NCBI RefSeq assembly: GCF_024649945.1
Contig: NZ_JANKMS010000011.1
Location: 121,761 to 185,760 of the forward strand
Reading direction: 5' to 3'
Length of the DNA stretch: 64,000 nucleotides
From: Flavobacterium panacis
Lineage (GTDB): Bacteria > Bacteroidota > Bacteroidia > Flavobacteriales > Flavobacteriaceae
Shown here: in pieces, positions 39,835 through 49,270 of the stretch
How positions within the stretch are numbered: the first letter of the stretch is position 1
Layout of the letters: each line of letters begins with the position of its first letter
Notes under the pieces: model-generated
The model's database searches: none
What the model saw: only the letters and a program-made list of their open reading frames with translations
What the model was told of the DNA's origin: nothing
Position numbers and translations under genes: made by a program

Positions 39835-42800
39835 TTCCTTTAATTTGATTTTCTTCTTCTTTGTCTTGCAGTTTTTCTTTTTCCTTCTCCTCCTGCTTCT
39901 TTTTCTTTTCTTTCTCTTTGCGAATTTTCTCTTCTCTAATTAATTCTTTTTCTTCTTCTGAACGATGAAAAAGCTCTCTGAATTTATTGTAACTCATCGT
40001 AATTACAAAAGCAACGCCCGTTTCTACAACCTGTCCTTCAACCGCAACCTGATATTGATTTTTACGATACGCACGAACCATATATCGACCGTCTTTGGTA
40101 AGCTGATAATCTAATGCCACATCACCCGCAATATTGGTACTTTCTTCGTTGGCACGTTCCTGGCCCTCAACTCCAAAACTGCTTCCAACAGTAACTTTCA
40201 ATCGATCGTCAAGTAATCTCTTAGAAACTTCGACGTTCAAATCTGTTCGGTTTTGCATGGTTCCTGTCGTGTAATCTTCTGTCGATTCTAAGTCGAAATT
40301 GACTTCAAAACCTGTAATTAAATCGCCCGCAAGATTGTTTAGTTGCTGCGAAAGAATTTTACTCACACTTTGTCTGGCAAAAGATTCGGCATTTGTACCA
40401 CCGCTTTCGCTCGAAAACGGATTTTCACCAACAAATCTGTTCAATAATAAAAGTGCAAAAACCTGTTTGTTTAACTCCGCTGGATCTTGTTCAAGCTGTT
40501 TTAATTTTGCTTGCGTCAATTCAACAACATCTGAAGAAACATTATAATTTCCTTCAGGAAGTACAATTCCGAAAGAGATTTCTGGTTTCAATAATTCTCC
40601 ATTCATTTTCAGTAAAGTCTGAAAAGGAAGTTTTTGTTTGTATGTATTTTGCACTGTTTGCGATTCACCTTTCAACTGGTTTCCTAATAAATCAATTGGC
40701 GCTGTGTTTACTTTGTAAATTGCCGTAATATTTAAAGTTGCCATTGTCGGCTCGCCATTCCAGGTAATAAAGCTTCCTTTTTGAATATCAAACTTTCTTT
40801 TTATTCCGTTGAAGTTCATTTGATAAGCACCTTCTGAGAATTCATATTTCCCAGTTAAAGTTGTTTTTCCAGATTGATCAATTCCGCCGACTAATTCTGC
40901 TTCTCCTTTCAAATTCAAGTAATCACCATTTGATTTATCGATTAGCAAAGTAAGTTCTGCTTCTTTATCAATTGAAATCGCCACATTTACATTCATTCCT
41001 TTCAACTCCGATTGATTCAGTTTGTTCTGCATATCAACCGTTTGTTTCAGATAAGCGTTATCCTCATCAACAAACTCAACAATTCCTTCACGATCCGCAA
41101 TTGAAGGATCTGATTGTGGCATTACAACTGTAAATTTGGTCTCTTTATTAATTTTTAACGTTCCATCAATTACTGGACTGTCGAGATCTCCTTTGATATT
41201 TAATTTTGTATCTAAAAAAAGATCTCCGTAGAATAAATCATTGTCTTTTGCTTTGGAATTGATGGCTCTAAAATCGTCTGCCTCAACCAATAAATCGAAA
41301 TTGTATTTTCTGAAATCTGGCGATTTTATATTTCCGTTGATATACAATTCATTGTCATTTTCATCTAAAAGAGAGAATTTATCAAATGAAATGGTTCCGT
41401 CATTAAAAGAGATTTTCTCGTTTTTAACTTTAAAATAAGAATTCAATTGCGTTACTCTAAAAGCGGCATCATTAAAATTCAATTCCCCGTTAATTCTTGG
41501 AGTCGCGGTATTTCCTGTAATTTTAAAATTCCCCGACAAATAACCTTTTCCTTCCTTGATATTATCCATACTGAAACCTTGAATACTGGCAATATTCAGT
41601 TTATTGATATCAACATCAAAATCAAAATTTCCAGCGTCTAATTGATAATCTCCAGTCAGTTTAACATCATTTCCTTCATCGCTTAAAGTCACATTTGCCG
41701 CAAGCGTGTTGGCTGTTTTATTGTCTACTTTTATTTCTAAATCACCTACTTTATCTCCTTTGAAAGTGAAATCATCAATTTTTAAATCAGATGTAAAAGT
41801 TGGATTCGTCATTACATTTTCAACTAATGCATTTCCGTTGATCAAACCTTGCATTAAGAGCTCGTCTTTTTTAACCATATTCATAATGGTCTCGATTTTG
41901 AAGTTTACAAAATCGACTTGTAATGGCGCATTATCCTGCGTTCCCTGCGACTGAACTTTTAATTCATTTCCGTTATTATTCAAATTGAATTTATTGACAT
42001 AAAGTTGTTTATCTCCAAATTCAATGGCATTTTCTGGATCAATATTCCATTTGTCATAGTTTAAAACGAAATTTTCAGCATCAAGTTTTAAGATGTTTTT
42101 AGAATCTTCTGCTTTAAATTCACCCGCAATAAAATATTGCTGTTTTTGTTTGGCATCCTGAACTTCAAGTGCGTAAGTCAAAATATTATTTTGAACATCA
42201 CCTTTTAAACTTGTAAACGGAATTTTTAAAGAACCGCTTTCAATTGTTGCGATTGAAATTGAATATTCTAAAGCATTTTCTTTAGCTTCAATATTGATTT
42301 TTCCATCAGAAATCGTGTTATCACCATAAGTAATTCTTGGAATTGTACCTCGAACTTCCAAAGAATCTGTGACATTGTTATATTTTCCTGTAATTTTAAT
42401 TGGCTCTAAACCTGTTAGTTTTGGAATCAATTTGAATAAAATCGGATCGTTGTCTACAGAAAGTGTAAAAGCCAATCTCTGCTCGTCTGATTCTCCATTT
42501 ACTTTTGGATTCTTCAAGTCAATATATTTTGACAATGATTTTTTCATTGCCGCTGCAAGTGTTGTCAACTTATATTTTCCGTCAACCTCGGCTTTTAAAA
42601 ATTGAGACGAAACTTTAATATTATTACGTGTTTGGTCTGAAAACGCAATTACACGAACCGAGTCTAAAACAATTGGCTCTTTGTCTTGCAAAATCTGAAC
42701 ATTCGAAAGGAATACTTTTCCGTTCAAATAATCTGGATTACTGTTGGTAATATCGGCGTCGACATTGCCTCGTAATTTCATTGGTCCGGCATGCAGATTC

Positions 42801-44929
42801 AGTTTTTCTAAATCGGCGATATCCAGATTCAATTTTAATTTTACGGTAGGATATTTGTCTTTTGTGTCGCCACTTGCCGTTAAATCAAAATTCAGATTTG
42901 GATCTTTCATTCCAGATTTTACTGCAAAAGAACCGTTTTCTATATTTCCTTTTAAAGCTAAATCTTTATACGTATATCGGTTAAAAACAGCTTTCTGAAC
43001 TAAACCGTCAATTACGGCATTTGCAGTTTTCGGATCTAAACCGTTTCCTTTTACTTTCGCTTTAAGCGTAATTTTTCCAATCGAATCGTTTTTAATTAAT
43101 CGGCCTAAATCAAAATCTAAAAGATAAACTTGGGCATCGTATTTTTCTTTTTTCTTGATTCGTTGATCAAACAAAGCGTCTACTTTTGCATTTCCAAAAC
43201 TGCTATTTAAAGATAGATTAGTTTTAAAATTCTGAACCGAACCTTTAAAATTTCCCTGTAAATTTAATTGAGAAGGCAATTGAATATTTTTCGGAATTGT
43301 TCCTGCCGGCACAAACATATTGATGTCTTTTGCGGTGCTGGAAATCTTTTTAATATTCAAATCGTAATACGCTTTTTGAGCATCAGGCAAACCAGCGATT
43401 TTCCCCGAAAGGGAAACTTTTGTTGTTCCTATTCCGCTCATTTCAAATTTCGAAATATTCAGATCTTTTACTTTCCCGCTTACACGACTGTCTACATACA
43501 AAATCGCATTTGGATTACTCTTAAACGGATTTGTTTTCTGCAAATCCGGAACAAACAATAAAATGTCTTTGAAACCAATTTTTGATTGTTTCAAATTAGC
43601 ATCAACAGCCAAATCTCCTAAATCTTTTTGAAGAGATTCAAGCGATTTGTATTCGGCTTTAATTTTATCTTGAACGAGAGTTTGCGGTGTTTTTAAATAC
43701 AAATTATCCAAAGATGCATTTTTCGGTCCGTAAAAGAAATCGGTTTTTAAAGATTGAATGGCTAAACCATTTTTTTCATTTACAGTAAGCGTTTTGATAC
43801 TTCCAGAAATCGTATCATTTCCGTAGTATAGTTTCTCGGCTTTAAAGTTGAATTTGTTTAAATCTAAATGTTTGTAATCGATTCCTTTTGAAACTGGTTT
43901 CGATTGCATATCATCAAATTTGAAAGCAATATTTTCTAAATTGGTTTCGTTTAATTTTACTTTCCAACCTGCTTGTTTTATGGCTGTGGTGTCGAGGTTT
44001 GGCGCTTGAATTTGCTTATCTTTTGTACCCAGACGTAAATTTCCTTTAAGATTTTTAACTTCAAAAGTATCAAAATCCAAAAACTGTTTATTAAGATCAA
44101 TCCCATTTACTAACAAATTTAAATTTCCTAAACTTATACCCGAATTTAATTTCGAGTCTTTATTATCATATAAAATATCTATTTTGGATAAGGCAATTTT
44201 ATCCAGTTTCAATTTGAAATCTGCTCGTTTCGAAACAGTATCAACAGTTTTAACGGAAACTTCAGCAATTTTCTCGACAACATCTTGATCTAAAACTACT
44301 TTTAAACCATTTAAATTGATGGTCGGAATATTAAAATCCATTTGATCCAAATCGAACTTTTTGAATTTGGTATCAAAATGCGTTAGATTTACTCGAATAT
44401 CATTTTTAGAAAAATCATCTTTAAAGTTAAATTTAACCTGATCGAGATTGACTTTTACAACCGAAATTTTGAAAGGCTTGGCATTAGGATCTTCTACTTT
44501 TGGCTCTTTAGATTCAAATGCTTTGATGATATAATCGAAATTGAAAACGCCGTCTTTGTTTCTAGAGATATTTGCCTTTACATTTTCAAGCGAAACAGAG
44601 TTGATTTCGAGTTCACTGCTAACCAATTTAAAAAGATCAACATCAACTTCTAATCGTTTACCTGCCAGCAAAGTATCTTTTTTTTGATCTTCAAAATAGA
44701 AACTTTCCAGAACTACATCTTTTGGGAATTTGATTAAGATTTTATCTAGAGAAACTTTGGTTTTTATTTTACCTTCAAGGTATGTAATCGCTTTGTTTTT
44801 AACGAAATTCTGAACCGATGGAACCTGAATTAAAATAATAACAAGCAATAAAAGCGTAATCACAGAACCCACACACCAAAGCAGTATACGAAGTGTTTTT
44901 TTTAAATAATGAATGGGTTTCTTATTCAT
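39818..44929 (-). CDS. tamB: TamB/AsmA-like translocation and assembly module protein
   Basis: A 1703-residue protein with one N-terminal membrane span (LLWCVGSVITLLLLVIILIQV), then a long beta-taco repeat, and the C-terminal TamB (DUF490) domain containing GKYEFSEGAYQMNFNG, RKFDIQKGSFITWNG and VEVSKRLLDDRLKVTVGS. It should span the periplasm from the inner membrane and act with TamL. The end is a highly charged coiled tail rich in Glu/Lys (EKEKKKKQEEKEKEKLQDKE), longer than in proteobacterial TamB. Overlap with tamL indicates coupled translation. Confidence 0.92.
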   Translation of the reverse strand: MNKKPIHYLKKTLRILLWCVGSVITLLLLVIILIQVPSVQNFVKNKAITYLEGKIKTKVSLDKILIKFPKDVVLESFYFEDQKKDTLLAGKRLEVDVDLFKLVSSELEINSVSLENVKANISRNKDGVFNFDYIIKAFESKEPKVEDPNAKPFKISVVKVNLDQVKFNFKDDFSKNDIRVNLTHFDTKFKKFDLDQMDFNIPTINLNGLKVVLDQDVVEKIAEVSVKTVDTVSKRADFKLKLDKIALSKIDILYDNKDSKLNSGISLGNLNLLVNGIDLNKQFLDFDTFEVKNLKGNLRLGTKDKQIQAPNLDTTAIKQAGWKVKLNETNLENIAFKFDDMQSKPVSKGIDYKHLDLNKFNFKAEKLYYGNDTISGSIKTLTVNEKNGLAIQSLKTDFFYGPKNASLDNLYLKTPQTLVQDKIKAEYKSLESLQKDLGDLAVDANLKQSKIGFKDILLFVPDLQKTNPFKSNPNAILYVDSRVSGKVKDLNISKFEMSGIGTTKVSLSGKIAGLPDAQKAYYDLNIKKISSTAKDINMFVPAGTIPKNIQLPSQLNLQGNFKGSVQNFKTNLSLNSSFGNAKVDALFDQRIKKKEKYDAQVYLLDFDLGRLIKNDSIGKITLKAKVKGNGLDPKTANAVIDGLVQKAVFNRYTYKDLALKGNIENGSFAVKSGMKDPNLNFDLTASGDTKDKYPTVKLKLNLDIADLEKLNLHAGPMKLRGNVDADITNSNPDYLNGKVFLSNVQILQDKEPIVLDSVRVIAFSDQTRNNIKVSSQFLKAEVDGKYKLTTLAAAMKKSLSKYIDLKNPKVNGESDEQRLAFTLSVDNDPILFKLIPKLTGLEPIKITGKYNNVTDSLEVRGTIPRITYGDNTISDGKINIEAKENALEYSISIATIESGSLKIPFTSLKGDVQNNILTYALEVQDAKQKQQYFIAGEFKAEDSKNILKLDAENFVLNYDKWNIDPENAIEFGDKQLYVNKFNLNNNGNELKVQSQGTQDNAPLQVDFVNFKIETIMNMVKKDELLMQGLINGNALVENVMTNPTFTSDLKIDDFTFKGDKVGDLEIKVDNKTANTLAANVTLSDEGNDVKLTGDYQLDAGNFDFDVDINKLNIASIQGFSMDNIKEGKGYLSGNFKITGNTATPRINGELNFNDAAFRVTQLNSYFKVKNEKISFNDGTISFDKFSLLDENDNELYINGNIKSPDFRKYNFDLLVEADDFRAINSKAKDNDLFYGDLFLDTKLNIKGDLDSPVIDGTLKINKETKFTVVMPQSDPSIADREGIVEFVDEDNAYLKQTVDMQNKLNQSELKGMNVNVAISIDKEAELTLLIDKSNGDYLNLKGEAELVGGIDQSGKTTLTGKYEFSEGAYQMNFNGIKRKFDIQKGSFITWNGEPTMATLNITAIYKVNTAPIDLLGNQLKGESQTVQNTYKQKLPFQTLLKMNGELLKPEISFGIVLPEGNYNVSSDVVELTQAKLKQLEQDPAELNKQVFALLLLNRFVGENPFSSESGGTNAESFARQSVSKILSQQLNNLAGDLITGFEVNFDLESTEDYTTGTMQNRTDLNVEVSKRLLDDRLKVTVGSSFGVEGQERANEESTNIAGDVALDYQLTKDGRYMVRAYRKNQYQVAVEGQVVETGVAFVITMSYNKFRELFHRSEEEKELIREEKIRKEKEKKKKQEEKEKEKLQDKEEENQIKGNELKT

Positions 44930-44982
44930 ACCTCAATAAAAACGTTTAGATTAAATTGCTTCTGAAAAAAGCAGGATTAGAC

Positions 44983-45002
44983 ATTTTACAAAAATGTAAA
45001 AT
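44983..45002. repeat. Palindrome upstream of tamB
   Basis: ATTTTACA-AAAA-TGTAAAAT is a perfect 8-bp inverted repeat, 54 bases before the tamB start. It could be an operator or a chance AT-rich palindrome. Confidence 0.35.
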
Positions 45003-45072
45003 TTAAATCTTAACAATTTACACAATTATGAGGAATTATTCTAAAATTTTACTGCTAAATGAGCTTTTTCTT

Positions 45073-45097
45073 GCCACAAAGGCTCGAAGGCACGAAG
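45073..45097. repeat. GCCACAAAG-type intergenic repeat, copy 2
   Basis: GCCACAAAGGCTCGAAGG continuing CACGAAG resembles copy 1 at 36560-36584, with differences that keep the purine/pyrimidine rhythm. Confidence 0.6.
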
Positions 45098-45133
45098 TTT
45101 CTTTTTTAATTCTGCGATGCTTTTAAAACAAAA

Positions 45134-46090
45134 TTAAAATTTAATGTGTGGCTGTTTTTCTCCTAAAGCTTCAATTTTCTGGTGCAGTTTTGCTAAGAAT
45201 TTTTGATGCTGTTCTGATTCGGGATTGAAACTTCTATGGCGTAGGCTTTTTTGGATTTCCTCTACTTCTTTCATTAAAGAAAAACTGTCTTCTGAAATAT
45301 TGCTTTCGCTGAAAAGCTTCCAGATATAATCAATCGCAATTTGGTTTGGATGAAGCATATCTTCGTTATAAAAACGATAATCTCGTAGTTCATCCATCAT
45401 GATTTCGTAAGAAGGAAAATATTCTGATTTTAGATTGTAGATTTCAGATTTTAGAATGTCATGAATTGCTGTAAACAAATGTGATTTACTCAACTGATTT
45501 TCTACAAAACCGTCTTTGATATGACGAACTGGCGAAATCGTAAAAATGAAATTGATATTAGGATTTAAGGTTTGAACCGCTTCTATTGTATTTTGAATAC
45601 TTTTCTGAATGACTTCAACAGACAATAATTCTTTTGAAAATTGTTTCTGGGGAACTTTATGACAATTGGCTACAACTTCATTGCTTTCAGTACTTCTGTA
45701 AATCCATGACGTTCCTAAAGTGATGATAAGATGTGAAGCTTCTTTTAATTGTTTGTGCGTTTCTGTAACTGCTTTGCTCAGTGTTTCTAGCAATTCCTGC
45801 CTGTCAGAATTACTCAAATCAGAATGCACTTCGTAACTATGCCAGCGTTCATTATGAAAGAAAACATCTTTTTCTCCAAATAATTCTTGTTTACAAATCC
45901 TTTGAAACAATTTTTCTATCGAAACGGGATTAAAAATAATTCCAAACGGATTAGTTTCATTTTGAAATTTAAAATAATCGAATTTCTCCGCCATATTTTC
46001 TGCAAAACAGGAACCAATAGAAAGTACTTTCGAATGATAATCGATTGGAAAATTACTTTTTGAAATTGGTATTTGGGTTCTGAATTGCAT
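45134..46090 (-). CDS. GSCFA domain protein
   Basis: A 318-residue protein with the name-giving motif GSCFA at residues 26-30 (VLSIGSCFAENMAEK). NPFGIIFNPVSIE, LIITLGTSWIY and DMLHPNQIAIDYIW (the last with histidine near residue 247) follow. The G-S-C-x-A block and D-x-x-H-P block look like blocks I and V of SGNH hydrolases, so S27 and H247 may be catalytic. The biological role is unknown. It has no signal peptide. Confidence 0.85.
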   Translation of the reverse strand: MQFRTQIPISKSNFPIDYHSKVLSIGSCFAENMAEKFDYFKFQNETNPFGIIFNPVSIEKLFQRICKQELFGEKDVFFHNERWHSYEVHSDLSNSDRQELLETLSKAVTETHKQLKEASHLIITLGTSWIYRSTESNEVVANCHKVPQKQFSKELLSVEVIQKSIQNTIEAVQTLNPNINFIFTISPVRHIKDGFVENQLSKSHLFTAIHDILKSEIYNLKSEYFPSYEIMMDELRDYRFYNEDMLHPNQIAIDYIWKLFSESNISEDSFSLMKEVEEIQKSLRHRSFNPESEQHQKFLAKLHQKIEALGEKQPHIKF

Positions 46091-46131
46091 GAGATTTTAT
46101 TTGAACACGAATTTCGCCAATTATCAGCAAT

Positions 46132-46165
46132 AAAAAAACCAAATACAGAAAGTATTTGGTTTTTT
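46132..46165 (-). terminator. Terminator after the 46191-46982 lipoprotein
   Basis: AAAAAACCAAATAC and GTATTTGGTTTTTT form a perfect stem with loop AGAAA; it lies about 25 bases past the stop codon on the minus strand. Confidence 0.85.
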
Positions 46166-46190
46166 ATAAATCTTAAAAGTGTTTTTTAAA

Positions 46191-46982
46191 TCAATACGTA
46201 TACTCTATTTCGTACTCAATGGATGCGTCACTAGCATATGAAGTATGTTTGGTTGGAAAATTTTTATCGTTATAAATATAGCTTGTCAAGTAAGTAACAA
46301 CTGTAGAACTTCCAGATGGTTTTAAGGTTGTTTTTACAACATTCCCTCTTCCTATATCACTGATTTCATTTAACAGCTCACTGAAACCTAAAATATTCTT
46401 TAGAGGATTATTTTTCCCATCATATTCATAATCTCTGGTTGCAGTTCCAGAACTAGTAGTCCTTTGCTCTTTTATAAGATTTCCATCTTTATATGTTAAA
46501 ACACCCTCGCTTGTTTTCAGCTCTGCTTTAGTATTTTTATCAACTGAATAATTTACATATGAAATAGACTCATTAGAAGCATGAGTGTAAACGACTTTTT
46601 CGATGTATTCTCCATCAGGATATTGCGCAGTAATGCTTTCTTTAAAAATTCTTGTCTTTAATTTACCGTTTTCGTATGTGTAAACTGCTTCATCTGTTTT
46701 AGTTTCTTTGCCCTGTCTGTCTACCTCAAATACTTCTTGCTTGGTGATTAAATCTCCCGTATAAGTAAAGACAGTTTTTGAATCTTCGTCAGTGCTATTA
46801 ACAATTTTATTTCCGTTATAAGAAAGTGTACTTTTTGTATTTGTGCCTAAATAAATACTAGGATATATATAAGAAATGGTTTTGGGCAATACCGATTTAT
46901 CTTCTGAAGAACTACTGTCGTCACTGGAGCAAGAAATAATAATTAGTGAAAATACAGTAAATAGAAGTAATAGTTTTTTCAT
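46191..46982 (-). CDS. YD-like repeat lipoprotein 1
   Basis: Codon 14 of the open frame is taken as start (MKKLLLLFTVFSLIIISC), which gives a proper lipoprotein signal and places the TAGGTTTG box at 47019-47026 upstream. The cysteine is followed by SSDDSSSSED, similar to the acidic export signal of surface lipoproteins. The mature part contains short repeats such as STLSYNGNKIV, FTYTGDLITK, YTYENGKL and LTYKDGNLI, a pattern recalling YD/RHS repeats. A paralogue of the genes at 47121 and 49271. Probably surface exposed. Confidence 0.75.
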   Translation of the reverse strand: MKKLLLLFTVFSLIIISCSSDDSSSSEDKSVLPKTISYIYPSIYLGTNTKSTLSYNGNKIVNSTDEDSKTVFTYTGDLITKQEVFEVDRQGKETKTDEAVYTYENGKLKTRIFKESITAQYPDGEYIEKVVYTHASNESISYVNYSVDKNTKAELKTSEGVLTYKDGNLIKEQRTTSSGTATRDYEYDGKNNPLKNILGFSELLNEISDIGRGNVVKTTLKPSGSSTVVTYLTSYIYNDKNFPTKHTSYASDASIEYEIEYTY

Positions 46983-47120
46983 TTTTAGCAGGTTAAGATT
47001 TGTGATTTCAAAATAAATCAAACCTAGCTAAAAAAGCAATAAAATCTTACCTTATTTTAATATTAAAAAAACTTTTTGTGGCTTTTGTGGAATTTAACTC
47101 TTACATGATAATCCCAAAAC

Positions 47121-47921
47121 TTAGTACACGAATTCTATTATATCAAGTATTCGCCCAGCATAATCATAAGTTGATTTCTTGGTTGGATACCCTTTTTTAT
47201 TGTATTCATATTTCATTGTATTACAATACGGTTCAAATACAATATTTCCTGAAGTAATTGGATAATAATTATGTTTAGTTAAATTGTTTGCAGATGAAAT
47301 ATTGAGTTCTAAACCAAAAGCTTCTTGATCTAAAAGCAGATCAAAGCCCAGAACATTTTTAAACGGATTGTTGTTTCCATCATATTCATATTTACCGCAT
47401 GTAACCACATCACTATACCCCCAATCAGAAACTAAATTAATTAAATTTCCATTTATGATTGTTAAAATAGTACGTCCTCGATTTTTTTGCTCTTTTTTGT
47501 TTTCAGCATCAAAAGAATACGTTTCTTTTGCAATTGAGCCATCTGCATTTTTATTATAAATCCATTTCGTTTCCTGTCCATTTACTGTTTGCGATACCGT
47601 CTTTAAACCATTATTTTCGTATTTATAAATAGTTTCTGAATATTTAATTTCCTGCTGATTTCTAATACTGTATTTGATTTCATTTACGATACGATTGTCA
47701 TTATAACCATACTCAATTCTTTGAAATTTATTGCTTACCAGAACAATCTTATTTCCACTGTAAACAATATTTGTAGCATAATTTTTTTCAGGATGATCCA
47801 GATAAATAGTGTTTAATGTTTTGGGTAGAATGATGTCTTCGCTATATCCATATCCTTCATTAGAACAGGAAAACGAAAGAAAAGAAACAATTGACAAACA
47901 ATACAATAAGTACTTTTTCAT
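47121..47921 (-). CDS. YD-like repeat lipoprotein 2
   Basis: A 266-residue lipoprotein with signal MKKYLLYCLSIVSFLSFSC. ILPKTLNTIYLDHPEKNYATN and IVYSGNKIVLVSNK align with the other two members, as do YKYENNGLKTVSQ and KYEYDGNNNPFKNVLGFD. It is more diverged than the other pair. After the cysteine the sequence is SNEGYGYSED, with acidic residues spaced differently. The function is unknown. Confidence 0.75.
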   Translation of the reverse strand: MKKYLLYCLSIVSFLSFSCSNEGYGYSEDIILPKTLNTIYLDHPEKNYATNIVYSGNKIVLVSNKFQRIEYGYNDNRIVNEIKYSIRNQQEIKYSETIYKYENNGLKTVSQTVNGQETKWIYNKNADGSIAKETYSFDAENKKEQKNRGRTILTIINGNLINLVSDWGYSDVVTCGKYEYDGNNNPFKNVLGFDLLLDQEAFGLELNISSANNLTKHNYYPITSGNIVFEPYCNTMKYEYNKKGYPTKKSTYDYAGRILDIIEFVY

Positions 47922-48047
47922 TTTGATAAAATAAATAATTCACAAAATGAAGCTTTTATCTTAAGATTGTTTTTCCACTAAAAGTTATAATTGTAACACT
48001 ATAGGACATAGTTCTATTGTGTTTTAAAAAGATGTTTCTTCTTGTTT

Positions 48048-48055
48048 TAAATTTG
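48048..48055 (+). promoter_or_regulatory. Promoter -7 box of the metalloprotease-lectin gene
   Basis: TAAATTTG matches the consensus 22 bases before the start codon at 48078. No TTG stands at the proper spacing. Confidence 0.45.
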
Positions 48056-48077
48056 CTTTTTCTTTCAAAAAACACAT

Positions 48078-49208
48078 ATGCAAAGGCTTGGTAGATTCTT
48101 TATTTCATTTTTGTTCTTACTATTTTTTTCATGTAATAATGAAGAAAATCAGATCTCTAATGATGAAATTCGTTATTGCAGTTTTAATTATATCGACTTA
48201 AAATCTGATCCTACCACCAAACCGAATGCTGCCATTATCAATTGGCCGAGATGGCAAATTGGTCAGACTATTAAAATTAAATTTCTGGATGGCGATGCTG
48301 TGGCTCAGGAAAAAGTTAAAAGAATTGCAGCTGAATGGACAAAATATGCCAATTTAAAATTTGAATATGTTACTACAAAAGAATATGCTGATATCAGAAT
48401 AGGTTTTAACGTTGGCAGTTATGGAGCTTGGTCTTTTTTAGGAATGAAATCTGCTTATGGAAATACCGAAGAACAGTCTATGCGATTGGGACCTCTTACG
48501 GCTTCAAATGAATCTTCGATTAGAAGAACCATTTTACATGAATTTGGACATGCACTGGGCCTTATTCATGAAAATGCCAGTCCGGCATCAACCATAAAAT
48601 GGGATTTACCAAAAGTATACAAATACTACAATGAATTAAACGGCTGGTCTAAAGAAGAGGTCGATCAATTTGTCATAAAAAGTCCCGAATCGACCAATTA
48701 CAGTCAGTACGATCCTCTTTCTATCATGCATTATTATGTTGCTCCAGCTCTTACCACTGATGGCGTTGGTGTAAACGAAATGACGGAATTATCCATGACC
48801 GACATTACATCCATTAATAAATGGTATCCTTTTCCTATAAGATCGGTAATAGAATCTGGGGAAAGAATAGATTATATTCCGTGGGCACAAGCTATCAAAT
48901 CATCAAATGGTTTATTTGTTTTACAATTCAATTCCGGAATATTAGCTATTAAAAATGTAACTAATGATGCTATAATATGGGAGAAAGGAAAAGCGAATTA
49001 TAGCAATCGTGCTTCCTGTTATTTACAAACTGACGGAAATTTGGTAATCAAAGGACATGCTTCTGGTTTTACAGCACCAGAACAAACAACTTGGTCATCT
49101 GATACCGCAGGATATCCTGGCGCAACCTTGCAGTTGCAAGATGACGGAGATCTTCAATTAATTTATAAGGGATCTTTAAAATGGTCTTCTAAAAAAGGAA
49201 AAATCTAA
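48078..49208 (+). CDS. Zinc metalloprotease with B-lectin domain, lipoprotein
   Basis: A 376-residue lipoprotein (signal to C19 in LLFFSC, followed by NNEEN). The metzincin site is H154-E155-x-x-H158-x-x-G-x-x-H164 (HEFGHALGLIHE), with a Met-turn at M217 (SIMHYY) and a tyrosine at 219, as in astacins. The last ~115 residues form a bulb-type mannose-binding lectin fold, with CYLQTDGNLVIKG and LQLQDDGDLQLIYKGSLKW repeats. It is probably a surface-attached protease targeted to glycans. It is divergent from the lipoprotein gene before it and convergent with the one after. Confidence 0.87.
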   Translation: MQRLGRFFISFLFLLFFSCNNEENQISNDEIRYCSFNYIDLKSDPTTKPNAAIINWPRWQIGQTIKIKFLDGDAVAQEKVKRIAAEWTKYANLKFEYVTTKEYADIRIGFNVGSYGAWSFLGMKSAYGNTEEQSMRLGPLTASNESSIRRTILHEFGHALGLIHENASPASTIKWDLPKVYKYYNELNGWSKEEVDQFVIKSPESTNYSQYDPLSIMHYYVAPALTTDGVGVNEMTELSMTDITSINKWYPFPIRSVIESGERIDYIPWAQAIKSSNGLFVLQFNSGILAIKNVTNDAIIWEKGKANYSNRASCYLQTDGNLVIKGHASGFTAPEQTTWSSDTAGYPGATLQLQDDGDLQLIYKGSLKWSSKKGKI

Positions 49209-49216
49209 ATAATAAA

Positions 49217-49254
49217 AATCCCCAATTAACTTTTGCTAATTGGGGATTGTTTTA
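49217..49254. terminator. Bidirectional terminator
   Basis: AATCCCCAATTA and TAATTGGGGATT form a perfect 12-bp stem with an 8-base loop between convergent genes. Confidence 0.85.
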
Positions 49255-49270
49255 TTATTTCAGAAGTTGA

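Noticed and set aside
40299..43561. Several 60-110-codon plus-strand frames inside tamB
   Set aside because: They are shadows of the long tamB frame, which is continuous and ends in a recognisable DUF490 domain.
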